Positions 44,640 through 56,474 of a stretch of DNA of 64,000 bases are shown here, piece after piece (position 1 is the stretch's first letter; the number at the start of each line of letters is the position of its first letter). The notes beneath the pieces are model-generated. The model saw only the letters and a list, made by a program, of their open reading frames with translations. It did not search any database and had not been told where the DNA came from. Source of the DNA: Brachynemurus nebulosus. Taxonomy: Eukaryota; Arthropoda; Insecta; Neuroptera; Myrmeleontidae. The position numbers were made by a program, and so were the translations under genes. Location of the stretch: contig JAPWDM010000001.1 of assembly GCA_035578155.1 (NCBI GenBank), forward strand, positions 89,193,076 to 89,257,075, in the 5' to 3' direction.

Positions 44640-45590
44640 AAATAATATTGAATCCCACAGGAACATTTAATCGGGATAAGATTACACCATGTGTTAGATC
44701 AGAGTAAATAGTGTCTCTTTGTGTACTAAATTTCTTCGGCTTCGATTTAGTTAGTTGGATGTGATTTAGCAGTTGATTTTGTTTCCATCGGGAACCTTCA
44801 ATCGGGTTAAAACTATCCTATGATTATTATTGCTACTGCATTCACTATGAATTTCCATAACCATTTCAACACATTTTTATAATATAACTAGGTCCTCCCT
44901 AAATTGAATTAACCTCCCCCCTTTGTGTCTCCCCTTCTTCCTCCGGAAACTTTCAATCGGGATTAAACTATCCCGACTAAAACTATTTCAAAGTTATTAC
45001 TATATGTGTTCATAGTAAATAACGTTTGTATATTAAATTTTATCAAATTCGATTCAGTCATCCTACAGGAAACATTAATCAGGATAAGATTAGCCTATGC
45101 GTTAACTCAGGATTAATCATGACTGTGTACCAAATTTTATCAAATTCGGTTTAATTTTTTGGACATGATTTTGGAATTTCTTTTGCATCCCCTGGGAACA
45201 TTCAATCGGGATAAAACTATTCTACGTGTTATTAAAATTCTAGCTACATGTGTTCATAGTAAATAGTGTCTCTATATTATATTTAATCGAATTCGGTTCA
45301 GTCATCCCACAGGAACCTTTAGTCGGGATAAGATTATCCTATTTGTTAACTCAGCATAAATAATGCCAGTGTGCCAATTCATCGAATTGAGTTTTGTTTT
45401 TTGGGGTGTGTTTGAATAATTGTTGTTGTATCCCTCAAGAACTTGCAACCGGGATAAAATTTAGCCCATGTGTTAATTTAGAGTACAAGGAGTGTGTATA
45501 TAAAATTTTATCAAAATCGGTCCAACCGTTTCTGTGTGATTAAGAACAAATATCCAAACATCTAAACATCCAAACTTTCACATTTATAAT
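44640..45590. repeat. Array of ~110-150 bp diverged modules
   Basis: At least six modules share GGAAC(A/C)TT(C/T)AATCGGGAT, AA(A/G)A(C/T)TA.CCTATGTGTTA, and TATCAAATTCGGTT (44660, 44795, 44950, 45070, 45195, 45310, 45430). The end reads AAATCGGTCCAACCGTTTCT, then ACATCCAAACTTTCACATTT, a familiar tail of arthropod non-coding repeats. Related degenerate modules are at 6170-6660. Confidence 0.75.
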
Positions 45591-45749
45591 AAGATATTAA
45601 TTTTTTTTAATTAAGTTATATATAAACCCATATAGAACTTAAACTTTTTTTTAAAACAATTTAAAAATACTGAAAAATTTAAAAGGATAAAATATTTTTA
45701 CCAAAATAAGTCATAAAATTTATTACGGCCTCGAAAAAGGTCAATTTTT

Positions 45750-45870
45750 AGTCGAATTTTCTCCGAAAAATTAGACTTATACAGTCTATACGATAAGAGC
45801 TGCGAGAGGCGAGAGTAGGGGCGCTATCCGTTTTCGGACCCGTAGAACACGAATATGTAGAAAAAAAATG

Positions 45871-45962
<92 letters not shown>

Positions 45963-47388
45963 GTATATATTCCCGCCACCTTTTAATTTGTGTAGGGCCC
46001 CCCTATGGAAGTTAAGAGATGAAATTTGGTAAATGGGGCTCATTTTCGAGGCACCTCATACTATCAAAGTGGGGTCAAATTTTGGGAAAATTTTCTTTTT
46101 TCTGACCCGACCTTTAAGGGGGTGGTGGGGGGCGGAAAAGCAATAAAACTTTTCCAAACCGGTTTTAGATAATGTTTCGGTCAATTATCTACAACATATC
46201 CAAAATTCAGCTTCCTAGGATGATTTGGTTGGAGTAGAGGGGGGAAAAATGATTTTCGCTGGATCTAACAGGCCCCCAGCCCCCCAGAATTAACGTAGAG
46301 GGTTGAAATTTGGTTTGTTGATAAAGTTCGTACCTAGGTTGTGCTTTTTGGAGGTTTTAATATTTTACCCCCACCCCCCTCGTTTTTAAGCTACAATTTC
46401 ATGCATTTTCGATGTTTTCGAAGTTTGTACCACTCGCACAGGTCACCCAAATAAACCTAGAGGGCTGAAATTTTGTATTCGGATTGAGTTAGTATCAAGG
46501 GGGCGCCTTTTGGAAGTCTCGACTTTCAAACCCTACCGCCACCATTTTTATATCCAAAAGAACATGATTTTTCTTGTTTTTTAACAGTTTCGTTCGGGTC
46601 AAAATCTCCCCAAAGAAACCCAGAGGGCTGAAATGTTGTGTACAGGTTAAGCTAATAGCCAGACACTGTTTTTTGGGGGTTTCAAATTTTAACCCTTACC
46701 CCCACGATTTTTACGTCAATATTTCCTTAATTTTTTTGCGTGTTTTCTAACACGTCCAGAGACTCTCTAAGGAAACCTAGAGGGCCGAAATTTTGTACGT
46801 GTATTCAGTTAGTATCCAGCTAGTACCTTTTAGGGAGTCCACATTACTTTTCCCCCCACTTCTCCCATTTTTACATCGGAATTGAATGCTATTGTTAAAT
46901 GTGTTTTAAATGCATTACTTTTATTCTAAATACAAGTAGGCGAATAGTAATTTTAAAAAATTTTAAAAAAAGTGAATACAATTTTTTAACAAATGAAATA
47001 CATACATATTAAGTAATTTGAAAATGTTATTAAAGTCACTGTTTATTTATAAATTAGGAATTTTGGATTTTTATTTTATTTTTAAAATAGAAATTTTGGA
47101 TTTTTTTGGAAAGAAAAAATATCTTCATAAAAGCCTTCCAGTGTACTATTTAAGTTCCTTTTTTAATATTTGAAAATAAAACACAAAGGCAATTGGCGGA
47201 AAAGCATGGATAGAAATGCCCTCGTACGAATTGTGTTGGCTTTTTCCCTGTTAACTGCTATCGGCACAAAATTGAAATTTACTGAGATTCAGCTCTTAAA
47301 AACTTAAAACCTTTTTTTAAAGCCCCGATCAACCGGACACTCATCATCAGTTTTGGGACCACCATAATGACAAATCGCTTGTGGACTT
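45750..47388. mobile_element. Unclassified 1.6 kb repeat, copy 2 (inverted), with empty site known
   Basis: Inverted homologue of 18237-19852. The 9 bp TCAATTTTT is repeated on both sides (45741-45749 and 47389-47397), and the flanks join to match 42300-42490, where the same site is unoccupied. This proves it moved as a unit. It starts AGTCGAATTTTCTCC and ends CGCTTGTGGACTT. No ORF and no long inverted ends, so the class is unknown. Confidence 0.88.
45876..45970. repeat. (TA)n microsatellite inside repeat copy 2
   Basis: About 40 TA units with two G interruptions near the right end; same internal position as the tract at 19650. Confidence 0.97.
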
Positions 47389-47455
47389 TCAATTTTTTTT
47401 TATTACGCTTTTTAAATGTGAAGCCATACGAGAGACATAAACCAATTTATTTAAT

Positions 47456-47744
47456 CTAGACGAAAAACCTTACCTTGACATATTTTAATAGCTCTTTTTG
47501 ATAATAATTTAGTATTTCCCACAAAAAAAAAAAAAAAAAAAAATATTTCACTTTGTTACCGACACGTGTTACATGCACATTGCACTGCTTCACTATATAA
47601 ACAGATAAACATGTCGAAACATGATCAAAATATAGCAGATAAATGTAAACTTACAATATAATACTGTTGGGAAATAAAAAGGAGATTTTGGATAGCAAAA
47701 CAGTACCAACAGTGTTTTGAATGCACCTTATGGAGCACATATGT
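47456..47744. other. Spacer with poly-A tract
   Basis: Poly-A run at 47523-47543. No gene. TTCCCAACAGTATTAT-type phrase at about 47665 resembles one near the left side of the piggyBac element. Confidence 0.4.
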
Positions 47745-48181
47745 CCCGTTAGTATTGAACGGGATAAATTTCAAAAAAAGCAATGGGCTCAGTACAGACC
47801 CTTGTGGTACATCTTTATTTATAATTTTCCATGAACCAACTGTTTCCTGTTCCCCAAATATGATTTAATTAAGTTGTAAAAAGTTCCCCGGATGCCGTAT
47901 GAATATAATTTCATCAATAACAATTGATGATTTACACAATCAAATGCTTTACTCAAGTCAATAAATATTGTTGCTACATAATTAGAATTATTTATGTGAG
48001 TAAGAACATAATCTAGTAGGTTGTATGCGGCGTGTATCGTGCTTTTATTTTTAATGTAACCAAACTGATTTTTATCCAATATTCTACAGGCTGTTAGAAA
48101 ATTTTCTAATCGGTCATATATTATTTTTTCAAAAATTTTTGAAAAAATGGGTAAACACGATACTGGCCTAAAATTGCTTAT

Positions 48182-48438
48182 CGCACTGGTGTTACAAGAC
48201 TGAGACAATTTGATTCTTTTAGTTTCGAGTAATTTACGTTTGAAATATTTTTATGTTAGAAAAAAATCATTTTTTTTTAAATATAATAGAGAATTTTAAC
48301 CATATCCATTTGAAATTTTATATTTAAGCTGCTAAATAGTAGGACTTCACACCTGAAGAATAAAATTGATATTCATTTTAGAATTTCGAAGTATATCGAG
48401 GTAAAATATAAAAATAAAATGTAAAATATTCCAGTCTT

Positions 48439-48472
<34 letters not shown>

Positions 48473-49557
48473 TGAATTGAAAAGTGAAAAATCTCTATTA
48501 ATATAAAATTTAACTACAAGCTCTACCTGTATATGTCGCATTTCAGTATAAAAATTATGTATCTGTTTTATATTTACTTAAAGAACCTTCTAAAAATTAC
48601 CGCTTAGTTTATTGGCGAAGATAATGCGATTCTATGCAGGGGAAATTTTCAATATAATTTTTAGCATTTTCGGTTAAATAACACTATGTTTTCTTTTGTT
48701 TCCCATGCTTTTCTTTTTCCATAAAACCCAAATTATTAATTTTACTTAAAACAGAACCTAATATTCAAAATTGTTAATGTTGATATAAAAAACTAGACCT
48801 GGCACCAGGTCCTTTAGAAATTCTAGAATTATTTCTAGTTTCAACACCATTCCAAAGACAGTAACTTTTAAAGTAATACTCATGCAGTATTTAAAAAGTT
48901 AATAAATATTAAATGTTCTCAAAAAATAACTTTAATAAAAAGATTCTCTAGCAATTCACTAATAAGGAATAATTTAGTATTGTTGTTATCGTTGTTATTA
49001 TAAATAAATATTTTATATTGATGACAATAAAAATGTATATGTAATTATGGACCTGCATAGAATTTTTACAATGTACATAAAACCAAGTTTAAACTCATTC
49101 AAGGTGAAACACATACAGTATAGCACCGATAATGGAAACATCAGTTTTGGAAATTTTTTGAGAGCATCAAATTAGTCAACATCACTTTTGGAAAGTTGCA
49201 TCAAAAATGTCAAGTACATAAATATTAAATACTTGACATTTTTGATACAACTTTCCAAAAGTGACGTTGACTAATTTGATGCTCTCAAAAAATTTCCAAA
49301 ACTGATGTTTCCATTATCGGTGCTATACTGTATATAACTCTTACTGGGGTAAGTTGATATATCTCTGTATTGCATAATCTGAAACATTAAAATTGTAAAA
49401 ATGCTATACTGGTTTATATCGTCATAACTTCGAAATTTCGAATTACTTCAAATATTCAAATATAGCAATACAAAATTCATTCATTTTTACATAACGTAGT
49501 GCAAATAACTCAAAACACTGAATTTGCAAAATATCCCAGTCTTGTAACAGTGGTGCG
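48182..49557. mobile_element. 1.38 kb inverted-repeat element inserted in the LINE RT
   Basis: Ends CGCACTGGTGTTACAAGACTG (left) and, opposite strand, CGCACCACTGTTACAAGACTG (right). TTAT flanks both sides (48178-48181, 49558-49561). Excising the element with one TTAT brings the two RT blocks into one frame across the conserved boundary before NFRP. Interior: a long poly-T run (48437-48470), a pogo-like hairpin (49116-49330), no transposase ORF. A TA duplication with one mismatched terminal base is the alternative reading. Confidence 0.92.
49116..49330. mobile_element. Perfect hairpin MITE in TA (pogo-like)
   Basis: CAGTATAGCACCGATAATGG at the left and its exact complement at the right; TA on both sides. 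Arms of ~100 bp are almost identical around a short AT loop at ~49222, so the 215 bp form a near-complete palindrome. Lies inside the 48182-49557 insert. Confidence 0.95.
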
Positions 49558-51219
49558 TTATGTCTTTTTCTTGTTTATTTTTTGGAATGGGAACTACTTT
49601 AGCATACTTGGCGCGATCAGGAAAAACACCTATTTCTAAAATAAAATTTATATTATGCCTTAAGGGAGCCACCACGTATTCAGTTAATCTTTTATAATAA
49701 AACTAGATAAGTCATAGCAGTCCGTGGTATTTTTTTTCTTGATCCTTTCAAGTATGTCATACATTTCTTTTTCAGATACAGGTCTGACAAAAATTGTATT
49801 TAAATTTGTTTTAAAATTTACGCTTAAGTTTGTAGGAACAACATCAGGATATTAATAAAGTAATTATTAAACTCTGTTGCTATTTCAGTTCCATTGTTTA
49901 TTAAACAGTTTTTTATTGATATTTAATTAATTTCACTTTTTGTTGTGATGCCTGTCTCATCTTTAATAATGCTCCAAACAATTTTATTTTTTTTACCCGT
50001 AAAATTATTAATTTTATAAGAAATTGACATTTTCTTTGCAGTTATAATTACCTTCCGATAAATCTTTTTATATTTTCTGATATGATTTGCAAGTACTTTA
50101 CTATTAATGATGTTATTCATGAATATTAAGTTTCTTAAGGCTTGGGCTGATGTTCGTATACCCTCAGTTATCCAACTGACAGATTTATTATTTGGATGCA
50201 AAATATCTTTAATTGGACAAGTTGCATTGACATGACTTAGGAAGGTTTCAAGAAATGAATTAAATTTTTCATCAACTGTATCCATTCTATAAACTTCACC
50301 CCATCCTTCTTTTTCTAATGTTTTTTAAACATGTTTATGTTTTCCACATTTAAGATTCGTTTTTTAACAACACAAGTTTTATTTTTTCTTTGGTGGCTAG
50401 TATTGATTGTTTCAAGCATAATATAATAAATTAGGGTCAGAAAAAATTCATTGTCCCACATTTACTTTAAAAGATTGTATATTAGTAATGAAATTATCTA
50501 AGAGAGTTGAAGGTATGGCCGTTATTCTTGTAGGTTCGTTTATTGTAATTCTTCCACCAAAGGATTCAACCATATTTCGAAAAATTTTTGTACTTGTGTT
50601 GTTTTCAAATAAATCAATACTGAAATCGCCACATATTATAAACATTTTATTTTCATTCGTCAATTGACCTAGCAACTTTTCTAATTTATCAATGAAAATC
50701 AAGAAGTCACTTCTGGGTGGCCTATAAATACAAACTATTGTTGTCATTTTTTTGTTTATTTTTGTTTCCACACCTGAACACTCAAACACTTTTTCGACAT
50801 AATACTGAGCAAAATCAGTTCTTTCTGTTAAGTTATTATTGTTTATTACATTTTTACTTGCAAATATTAGGGTACCCCCTCGTTGACAAATTTTTCTATT
50901 TGTATCAGTAACTTTAATATAATTTGTTATACTTCACTTTCTAGTTCAGTTAACCAATGCTCAGTTTGCAAATAAAATCAATATTTTCATGATTCTTAAC
51001 TTTTTCTAAAATTAATTGCTCTAAATATAATTCTTTGTTACGTAATCCTTGAATGTTCAAATGTAGCACGCCAACCTTTGAAGTTACTTTAACTCCAAAA
51101 TCAGTTTTCTTACTAAATTCTTTAAGTTTTTTTAATTTACTGTGTGTGTTTTTCCCTTTGCTACTCTTGTGAATACGTTATTTGTCTCATACAATTCAGA
51201 TGAGTCGAATGACGGACTA

Positions 51220-52060
51220 ATGTGTCTGTCATCCCCAGCCTCACTCAGAATATATTGGCTAAGGAGCTTACAAAAGTTTCTCTTACCTCCGTTACTTATG
51301 TTTTAATCTTTTAAATAATCCGATTTTTGCAATAGTTTATTTATATAGAAAGTATCAGTACCATTCGTTTTAAAGTGCTCCTTTTCTATATGCTGACTTA
51401 TTTTATAAATAATTTCATTATAGTCATTTGTATCATATCTATATGGAATGGTAGACATTATTAAATTAGTATGTGTAAACATTTTTGCAAAATTAGCTAA
51501 ATTATTTTTCATACTAACAGAATTATAGTATTCACCACTAACATTATAAGAACTCAGTAAAAGAATAACATAATCAGATTTTGTAAACTCCCAAACCAAG
51601 CCATTTACATTCTTTAATACATAATCAAGTGTACCGTTCGATCTAATTACAGTAGACACGGCAAAATTTTTAGGAAGACAACCTTTAAGATAAGATGTAC
51701 AATTTCAGCAGAGACTATCAATACTTTTGGAGTAATGTACGGACTAAAATTATATTTCGGTTCAACTAATTGACTCTTATTTTCACTTTCCACGATATTA
51801 CTTCTATTAACTATACACTTTTTATTAGTTTTAAAATTTTTATTTTCTGTTTTTTTTAAGGTTTTTGTTTCCTTTATTTTTTATTTTTTGTTCAGATTCA
51901 GATACTCGAATCTTTTATTGTTACATTACTCCTATTATTATTACAAATGTTATTTAATATAGATTCTCTTTCGGCGGGCTTAGTACAATCCAAACTCTTA
52001 TTTTTTTTTTTAAATTGTCTAAATTTAACGTAACTTCTTTTGAGAAGTGAACTTCCTCTA
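51220..52060 (-). pseudogene. LINE ORF1 remnant, SGNH/esterase-like segment
   Basis: The open block 51303-51659 reads FTKSDYVILLLSSYNVSG and TNLIMSTIPYRYDTNDYNEI, the pattern of the SGNH hydrolase-like segment found in ORF1 proteins of some CR1/Jockey LINEs (hydrophobic strand after 'DYV', then 'L..IP.R.D'). Broken frames on both sides give SPYITPKVLIVSAEIV and RNFCKLLSQYILSEA. Identification rests on the pattern and on its position directly 5' of the endonuclease. Confidence 0.6.
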
Positions 52061-52318
52061 CATGAGCATTTTTATCATATTTTTAGATAGTCTTTCTTAG
52101 ACAGAATGACAACATAGATTTTGAATATGAAACCTATCAGTCATTCTGGTTTATCTTTCAAAAGTTATTCATTTTTAAAATTTAAATTTGTGTAAGGAAA
52201 AATGCACGAACTATCAACATTATTAGTCTGTATGTACATCAAGAAGAGTGGAAAAGTTCCTTGCGTCAAGAATATTTTAAATTTGCGAGGTTGCCAATAC
52301 TATATGGGTAAAAAAAAA

Positions 52319-52361
52319 TGGGCTATTAGATAGCCCGGTATGGGCTATCTAATAGCCCATC
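52319..52361. repeat. Perfect 19 bp stem hairpin
   Basis: ATGGGCTATTAGATAGCCC, GGTAT, then the exact complement. Poly-A just upstream. An unrelated 116-codon ORF (52340-52690) starts in it and has no motif. Confidence 0.95.
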
Positions 52362-54001
52362 TACTCTGTATCTTGGAAACTAAGCGTTTTTGGGCCTGGG
52401 TTTATATACTACTACAAAAAATTAAGGGAACACAAGAAATTGTTAATTTTTTAGTGATTTTTGAAGGGCTGTATTTACGTGAAAAATGGTCGTATCGAGA
52501 TGTTAAAAAAAGTATTTTGAAGTTCCAAGATTCTAGTTTTCAGATCTTTCGTCCAAAAATTTTTAGGAGTGACAGTTATCGAACAATTATAAGGAATACC
52601 ACAAAAAAAGGTTTTGAAAATTTTTTGCTTTTTTTTTTGGTCTACGGGCTTGAAAATTTTTTTTACAGAAAAACCATGGTATTGGCATGATAGCCTATTT
52701 ATTCAGTTTCAGATTCCTTTTTAAAATTTTTCTCTACGTTGATTTGTTCCAGAGATATCCAACTTTGAATGCAAAAGGATTCTTTTTGCTTTAACCATCG
52801 ATATCTCAGACAGAAAATTGAAGGGCAGTTAATTTTAATCTGAAAAATGTGAAAAAAGGGACTTTTTTCCTTGTTACGAAAAATCGTCCGCATCCCTGCG
52901 AATATTGATGGCGAGTCTAATGTTTATATGACTTTTTACACCTCAATGTACCCCCAATAACCCTGTAAATCGGCAGATCGATCTATCAAATGAGTTTCCT
53001 AGACCGTTTGTTCAAAACTTCAGAAAAAAAATTAAAGGAGCAAAATTAGATGAACAAAATTGAATGGAAAGTTCAACTTTTTTTCAACTTTTTTCACAGT
53101 TAGGCATCTTTTATCCATTAAAATTTAAAAATTAAGAAAAAAAATTATTTTTCAAATTTTTTTTCAACGGATTCATATTTTAGGATTAAATTTATGGTAC
53201 CAATTATTCCATTACTTATCGTTAGGGGATAATTTGGAAGTAGATAGGTACTTCTACTTTAAATTACTCGAAAGCGGTATTATTTATCGAAATGTAACAA
53301 GTATACCTTTTTTACGTGGAACTATCTGAGGAATCATATTAAGAATTTTGTTTAAATAACTGCAAATTAAGAAACGACGTGATAACTCACACCTACTATT
53401 CAAAATCACTGGTTGATCATAAGTGGTGAAATAAGCGTTAATATAAATTTAATCCTTCTAACGCAAAATACGTTTTCCTAAAATATCAATCCATTATTCA
53501 AAAGCGTTTGGAAAATATTTAGGAAAAAATTGTTTTCACTACACCCCTTTACAGGGTTGTATCCCCCTTATCATTGAGTGTTGGAAAAAAGCGTGCATGA
53601 GAAAGTACCATTATTTTTGAACGTAATATCAGCTCTAGTAATTACGGTACATAATTTTGGACCACCGGCGTATATATCGGCAACCGTTTCCTATTTCGTT
53701 TACAAATTATAACTGATGATTTTTGATATATAATCGAATAAAAATACCGAAGAAAAAAATTAGAACTTTTTTTTCTACAACCCTGAATAACCCCTTAAAA
53801 CTTGCTTAGCTAAAAAATTAGTCATTCAAGAGATAGGTGAGAAAAAAAAGACTGAGTGAGAATCACTGTACTTCGTAAATACAAGTTTGTAAGGAGCAAC
53901 CCTAAATTATTTGACGATAGGCAGTTTGGACCAATTAGACTAGCGCGGAGGCCCAGATTACTGTCCGCAAATAAAAAATAAGTGAAATTCTACAAATAAT
54001 A
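52362..54001. other. Non-coding stretch, no repeat class recognised
   Basis: Rich in T and A homopolymers. Phrases such as GTAGAAAAAAAAGTTC-like and CCCTGTAAATCGGCAG occur once only. No gene. Confidence 0.45.
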
Positions 54002-54306
54002 TAATCATAATAACCATGCTTAGGTACAAACACTACTTAAGAAATAATAATCTAAAAAGATAATTAATATAAATTTCCGGAATAAAAATGTTTGTCTGAC
54101 TTGACTCAAATTTTGGCTTGATATCAATTAAAAATTTAAGTTTTCGTTTAATAGTAAATAACACTAAAAAAAAATGATTAATTAATATCAAGTCAAAATT
54201 TGAGTCAAGTCAGACAAAATTTTATATTACAGAAATTTATATTAATTATCTTTTTAGATTATTTTGTAAGTAGTATTTGTACCTAAGCATAATTATTATG
54301 ATTATG
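54002..54306. repeat. Foldback repeat (~305 bp)
   Basis: Left arm (AATCATAATAACCATGCTTAGG, TCTAAAAAGATAATTAATAT, GTCTGACTTGACTCAAATTT) returns inverted in the right arm. Arms ~130 bp, ~90% alike, loop near 54155. Probably a MITE; flank duplication not fixed. Confidence 0.85.
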
Positions 54307-54740
54307 TATCTTCTTGACAGTAATGGATTTCAAATATTTTTTAAAACTATTTTTTGTTTACAGTGCTTAAAATATTCTTGACCACCATTATTTTTGCAGA
54401 TATTCTCAAATGTCTGTGTTTTGTAGGATTTAATATAACGATAATGACCGGCATTGCCTAAAATAAAATAAATATTAAATATGATAATTACAATAGAGAC
54501 ATTTGTTTCCATGATCATGTTTCCCATACATAACAGAACCAATATTGTGACTATACAATTTGCTAAATATACATAATTCCTAATCGATCTAATCATACTT
54601 TTTGCTTGCCATATGTGTTACTGTGTGTCTAATAATAACCAACAAAAGTATTAAATTAACACAAACAAGTCTTTATTGCTTTAACTGCAAAACGATGCTA
54701 GAAAAATCACAATAAGAAAGAATTTTTTGCTATTCACCGA
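54307..54740. other. Spacer with unrecognised ORF
   Basis: An 88-codon ORF (54330-54596, -) contains hydrophobic stretches (IVTILVLLCMGNMI, IVIIIFNIYFILG). It has no recognisable family and could equally be chance in AT-rich DNA; conservation would be needed to call it. Confidence 0.4.
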
Positions 54741-55150
54741 CTAAAAGACATGCTTTAGTCCCTCATAATAGGAGGAGTAAAGTCCCATTTTTAGTCCCAA
54801 GGGATTAAAAAATTCACTTTTAGTTCCACGGGACTAAAAAATTATTTTGCTCCCGTTTTTAAACCAATCAAAGCACAATTTAAAGAAATTTAACTTAAAT
54901 GAAATAGCCTTGCTAGGTAATTGAAAATAATAAACAAATTCAAACTTGTAGATAAAGACAAACAGTTATATTGTATTGTACAATTCGATTGATTTATCTA
55001 AAGTATACTTGATGGTATATTATTACATACAATTTGAATGACATTTAAATAATTTTTTTTTAAATTTTTATAATTTTAAATTATCGGGAATTGTCAAAAA
55101 TAGTATATACATCACAGGACTAAAGTGTTTTTTTATCCATCGTGTGATTT
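54741..55150. repeat. TTTTAGTCCC motif cluster
   Basis: TTTAGTCCC or GGGACTAAA occurs at least five times between 54746 and 54842 and again at 55115 and 55208, in both orientations. Probably subterminal motifs of a non-autonomous transposon; ends not fixed. Confidence 0.5.
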
Positions 55151-56105
55151 GTTGCCCTCGGGCCTGTAATTAAACTTCACACTCAGGATTCTTCAAACTC
55201 ACACATTAGTCCCTTGGTGTATAAGTGTAAAACATATTATTTAAACAAATCTAAACAGAATTTGTGCTATTTATTTATAACTTATTATTGCTATTGAGTG
55301 GTTATTATGACGTCTACCTTATTGATTTGGAACTAGTGATTAGTATAGCCGGAAAAAGTTGACAGATTACTGTAATATTTTAATAAACTTATAGAGTCTC
55401 TCAAGAAATCAAGCGTAGGGGAGAGTCTGGAACAGTGGCCACTTTTATAAAAACATCAGCACAAACCAGAATTAACCCTTTTTATAGAACCTGATGCAAT
55501 TAGATAACAAATATTGTATTTATCTTTGCTTTGGTATAATATAAAATTTAAAAATTTAAATTGGAAGTAACATATTAGAGTTATAAAAAATTTAAACTGA
55601 AGCAGCCACTGTACCCATAGTGATGGTACAGTGGCCATTGGAGTATGGTACTGTGGTCACTGCTGTATAGGGAATGGGCAAAAATATAAACAAGTAGACA
55701 TTTGCCTCAATAATGATATATTTTTAAAAAAATAATATATATTTTTCCAAAGAAAAAAAAAGCAAAAAGTTCATTCTCTAAAACTGTTTAGTTAAAACGA
55801 CCAAAAGTTAACATGCATTATACATAGATAAATCAACGGAAAAAGAAAACAATTTGCGGTTCTAGTAGTGCCACCTACGTTTGCAGGCTGGGATAAATGA
55901 AGTACAATATCATCAATTGGAACTATAGCTGAATCAGGAGCATCAGGATACCTAAAATTACTGCCGTGACGTCTCAAAAATGTTATTTTTAATTCATTAT
56001 TATCTTTTAAAACTTCAATTACACGTCCAACATAATATCTCTCAGTTTTTTTGTTGCAAATTTTACGAGTTAAAAATCACAAAGTGATTGAAAAAATTAT
56101 CCGGA

Positions 56106-56178
56106 TCGGCCGGGAATCGAACCCAGGATCTTCTGGTAACTAGCCAGACGTGTTAACCTCTACACCAACGATCCCATG
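56106..56178 (-). other. tRNA-Thr-like domain (minus copy)
   Basis: Reads GGATCGTTGGTGTAGAGGTT on the minus strand. Acceptor 6 of 7 pairs, D stem GTG/CAC, anticodon stem TCTGG/CCAGA with loop CTAGTTA (anticodon AGT, Thr), T arm CTGGG-TTCGATT-CCCGG. A and B boxes are intact. Embedded in a SINE with target duplication, so not called as a host tRNA gene, though transcription by Pol III is possible. Confidence 0.8.
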
Positions 56179-56401
56179 CTCGGTAAGCGGCCGAGCCGGA
56201 CGCCCATTCAATCACCTATGTGTATTAGTACTCTCTCTGCTTCAAGAAACAGTTACAATTTTAATTTCAAATATTATCGAGTGCTTGTGAGACACTACTA
56301 CGTATGACAAACTTTTGTTTGCATTTCAACACACGTAGTATTGATGGTAAGCGGCCGAGCCGGATACCCATTCAATCACCTATGTGTATTACCGATTATG
56401 G

Positions 56402-56474
56402 GATCGTTGGTGTAGAGGTTAACACGTCTGGCTAGTTACCAGAAGATCCTGGGTTCGATTCCCGGCCGATCCGG
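56402..56474 (+). other. tRNA-Thr-like domain (plus copy)
   Basis: The same 73-base tRNA-like sequence as 56106-56178, in opposite orientation and essentially identical, with anticodon AGT. Confidence 0.8.

Larger units (their letters stand above)
47745..51075 (-). pseudogene. LINE ORF2: endonuclease and reverse transcriptase, disrupted
   Basis: Endonuclease (exonuclease-endonuclease-phosphatase type): VLHLNIQGLRNKELYLEQLI, CIYRPPRSDFLIFIDKLEKL, the metal-site GDFSIDLFEN, and TRITAIPSTLLDNFITN. Linker: WITEGIRTSAQALRNLI, IVWSIIKDETG. RT part 1: FPDRAKYAKVVPIPKNKQEK. RT part 2 after the insert: [59 protein letters not shown], then, after a shift, DVPQGSVLSPLLF. The YxDD catalytic box and everything beyond are absent. 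Related to Jockey/CR1 clades by these motifs; the exact clade needs a tree. Confidence 0.92.
47745..52060 (-). mobile_element. Decayed Jockey/CR1-like LINE split by an insertion
   Basis: From right to left: ORF1 remnant (51220-52060), endonuclease (50448-51075), linker (49923-50285), RT first part (49558-49675), then a 1.38 kb foreign insert, then RT continuation (47745-48181). Numerous stops and shifts. The element stops after RT domain 4, so the 3' half is lost or rearranged. Confidence 0.9.

Noticed and set aside
44640..45590. Possible satellite or CRISPR-like array
   Set aside because: Modules are diverged and vary in length (110-150 bp), and match dispersed arthropod repeat tails rather than a regular array.
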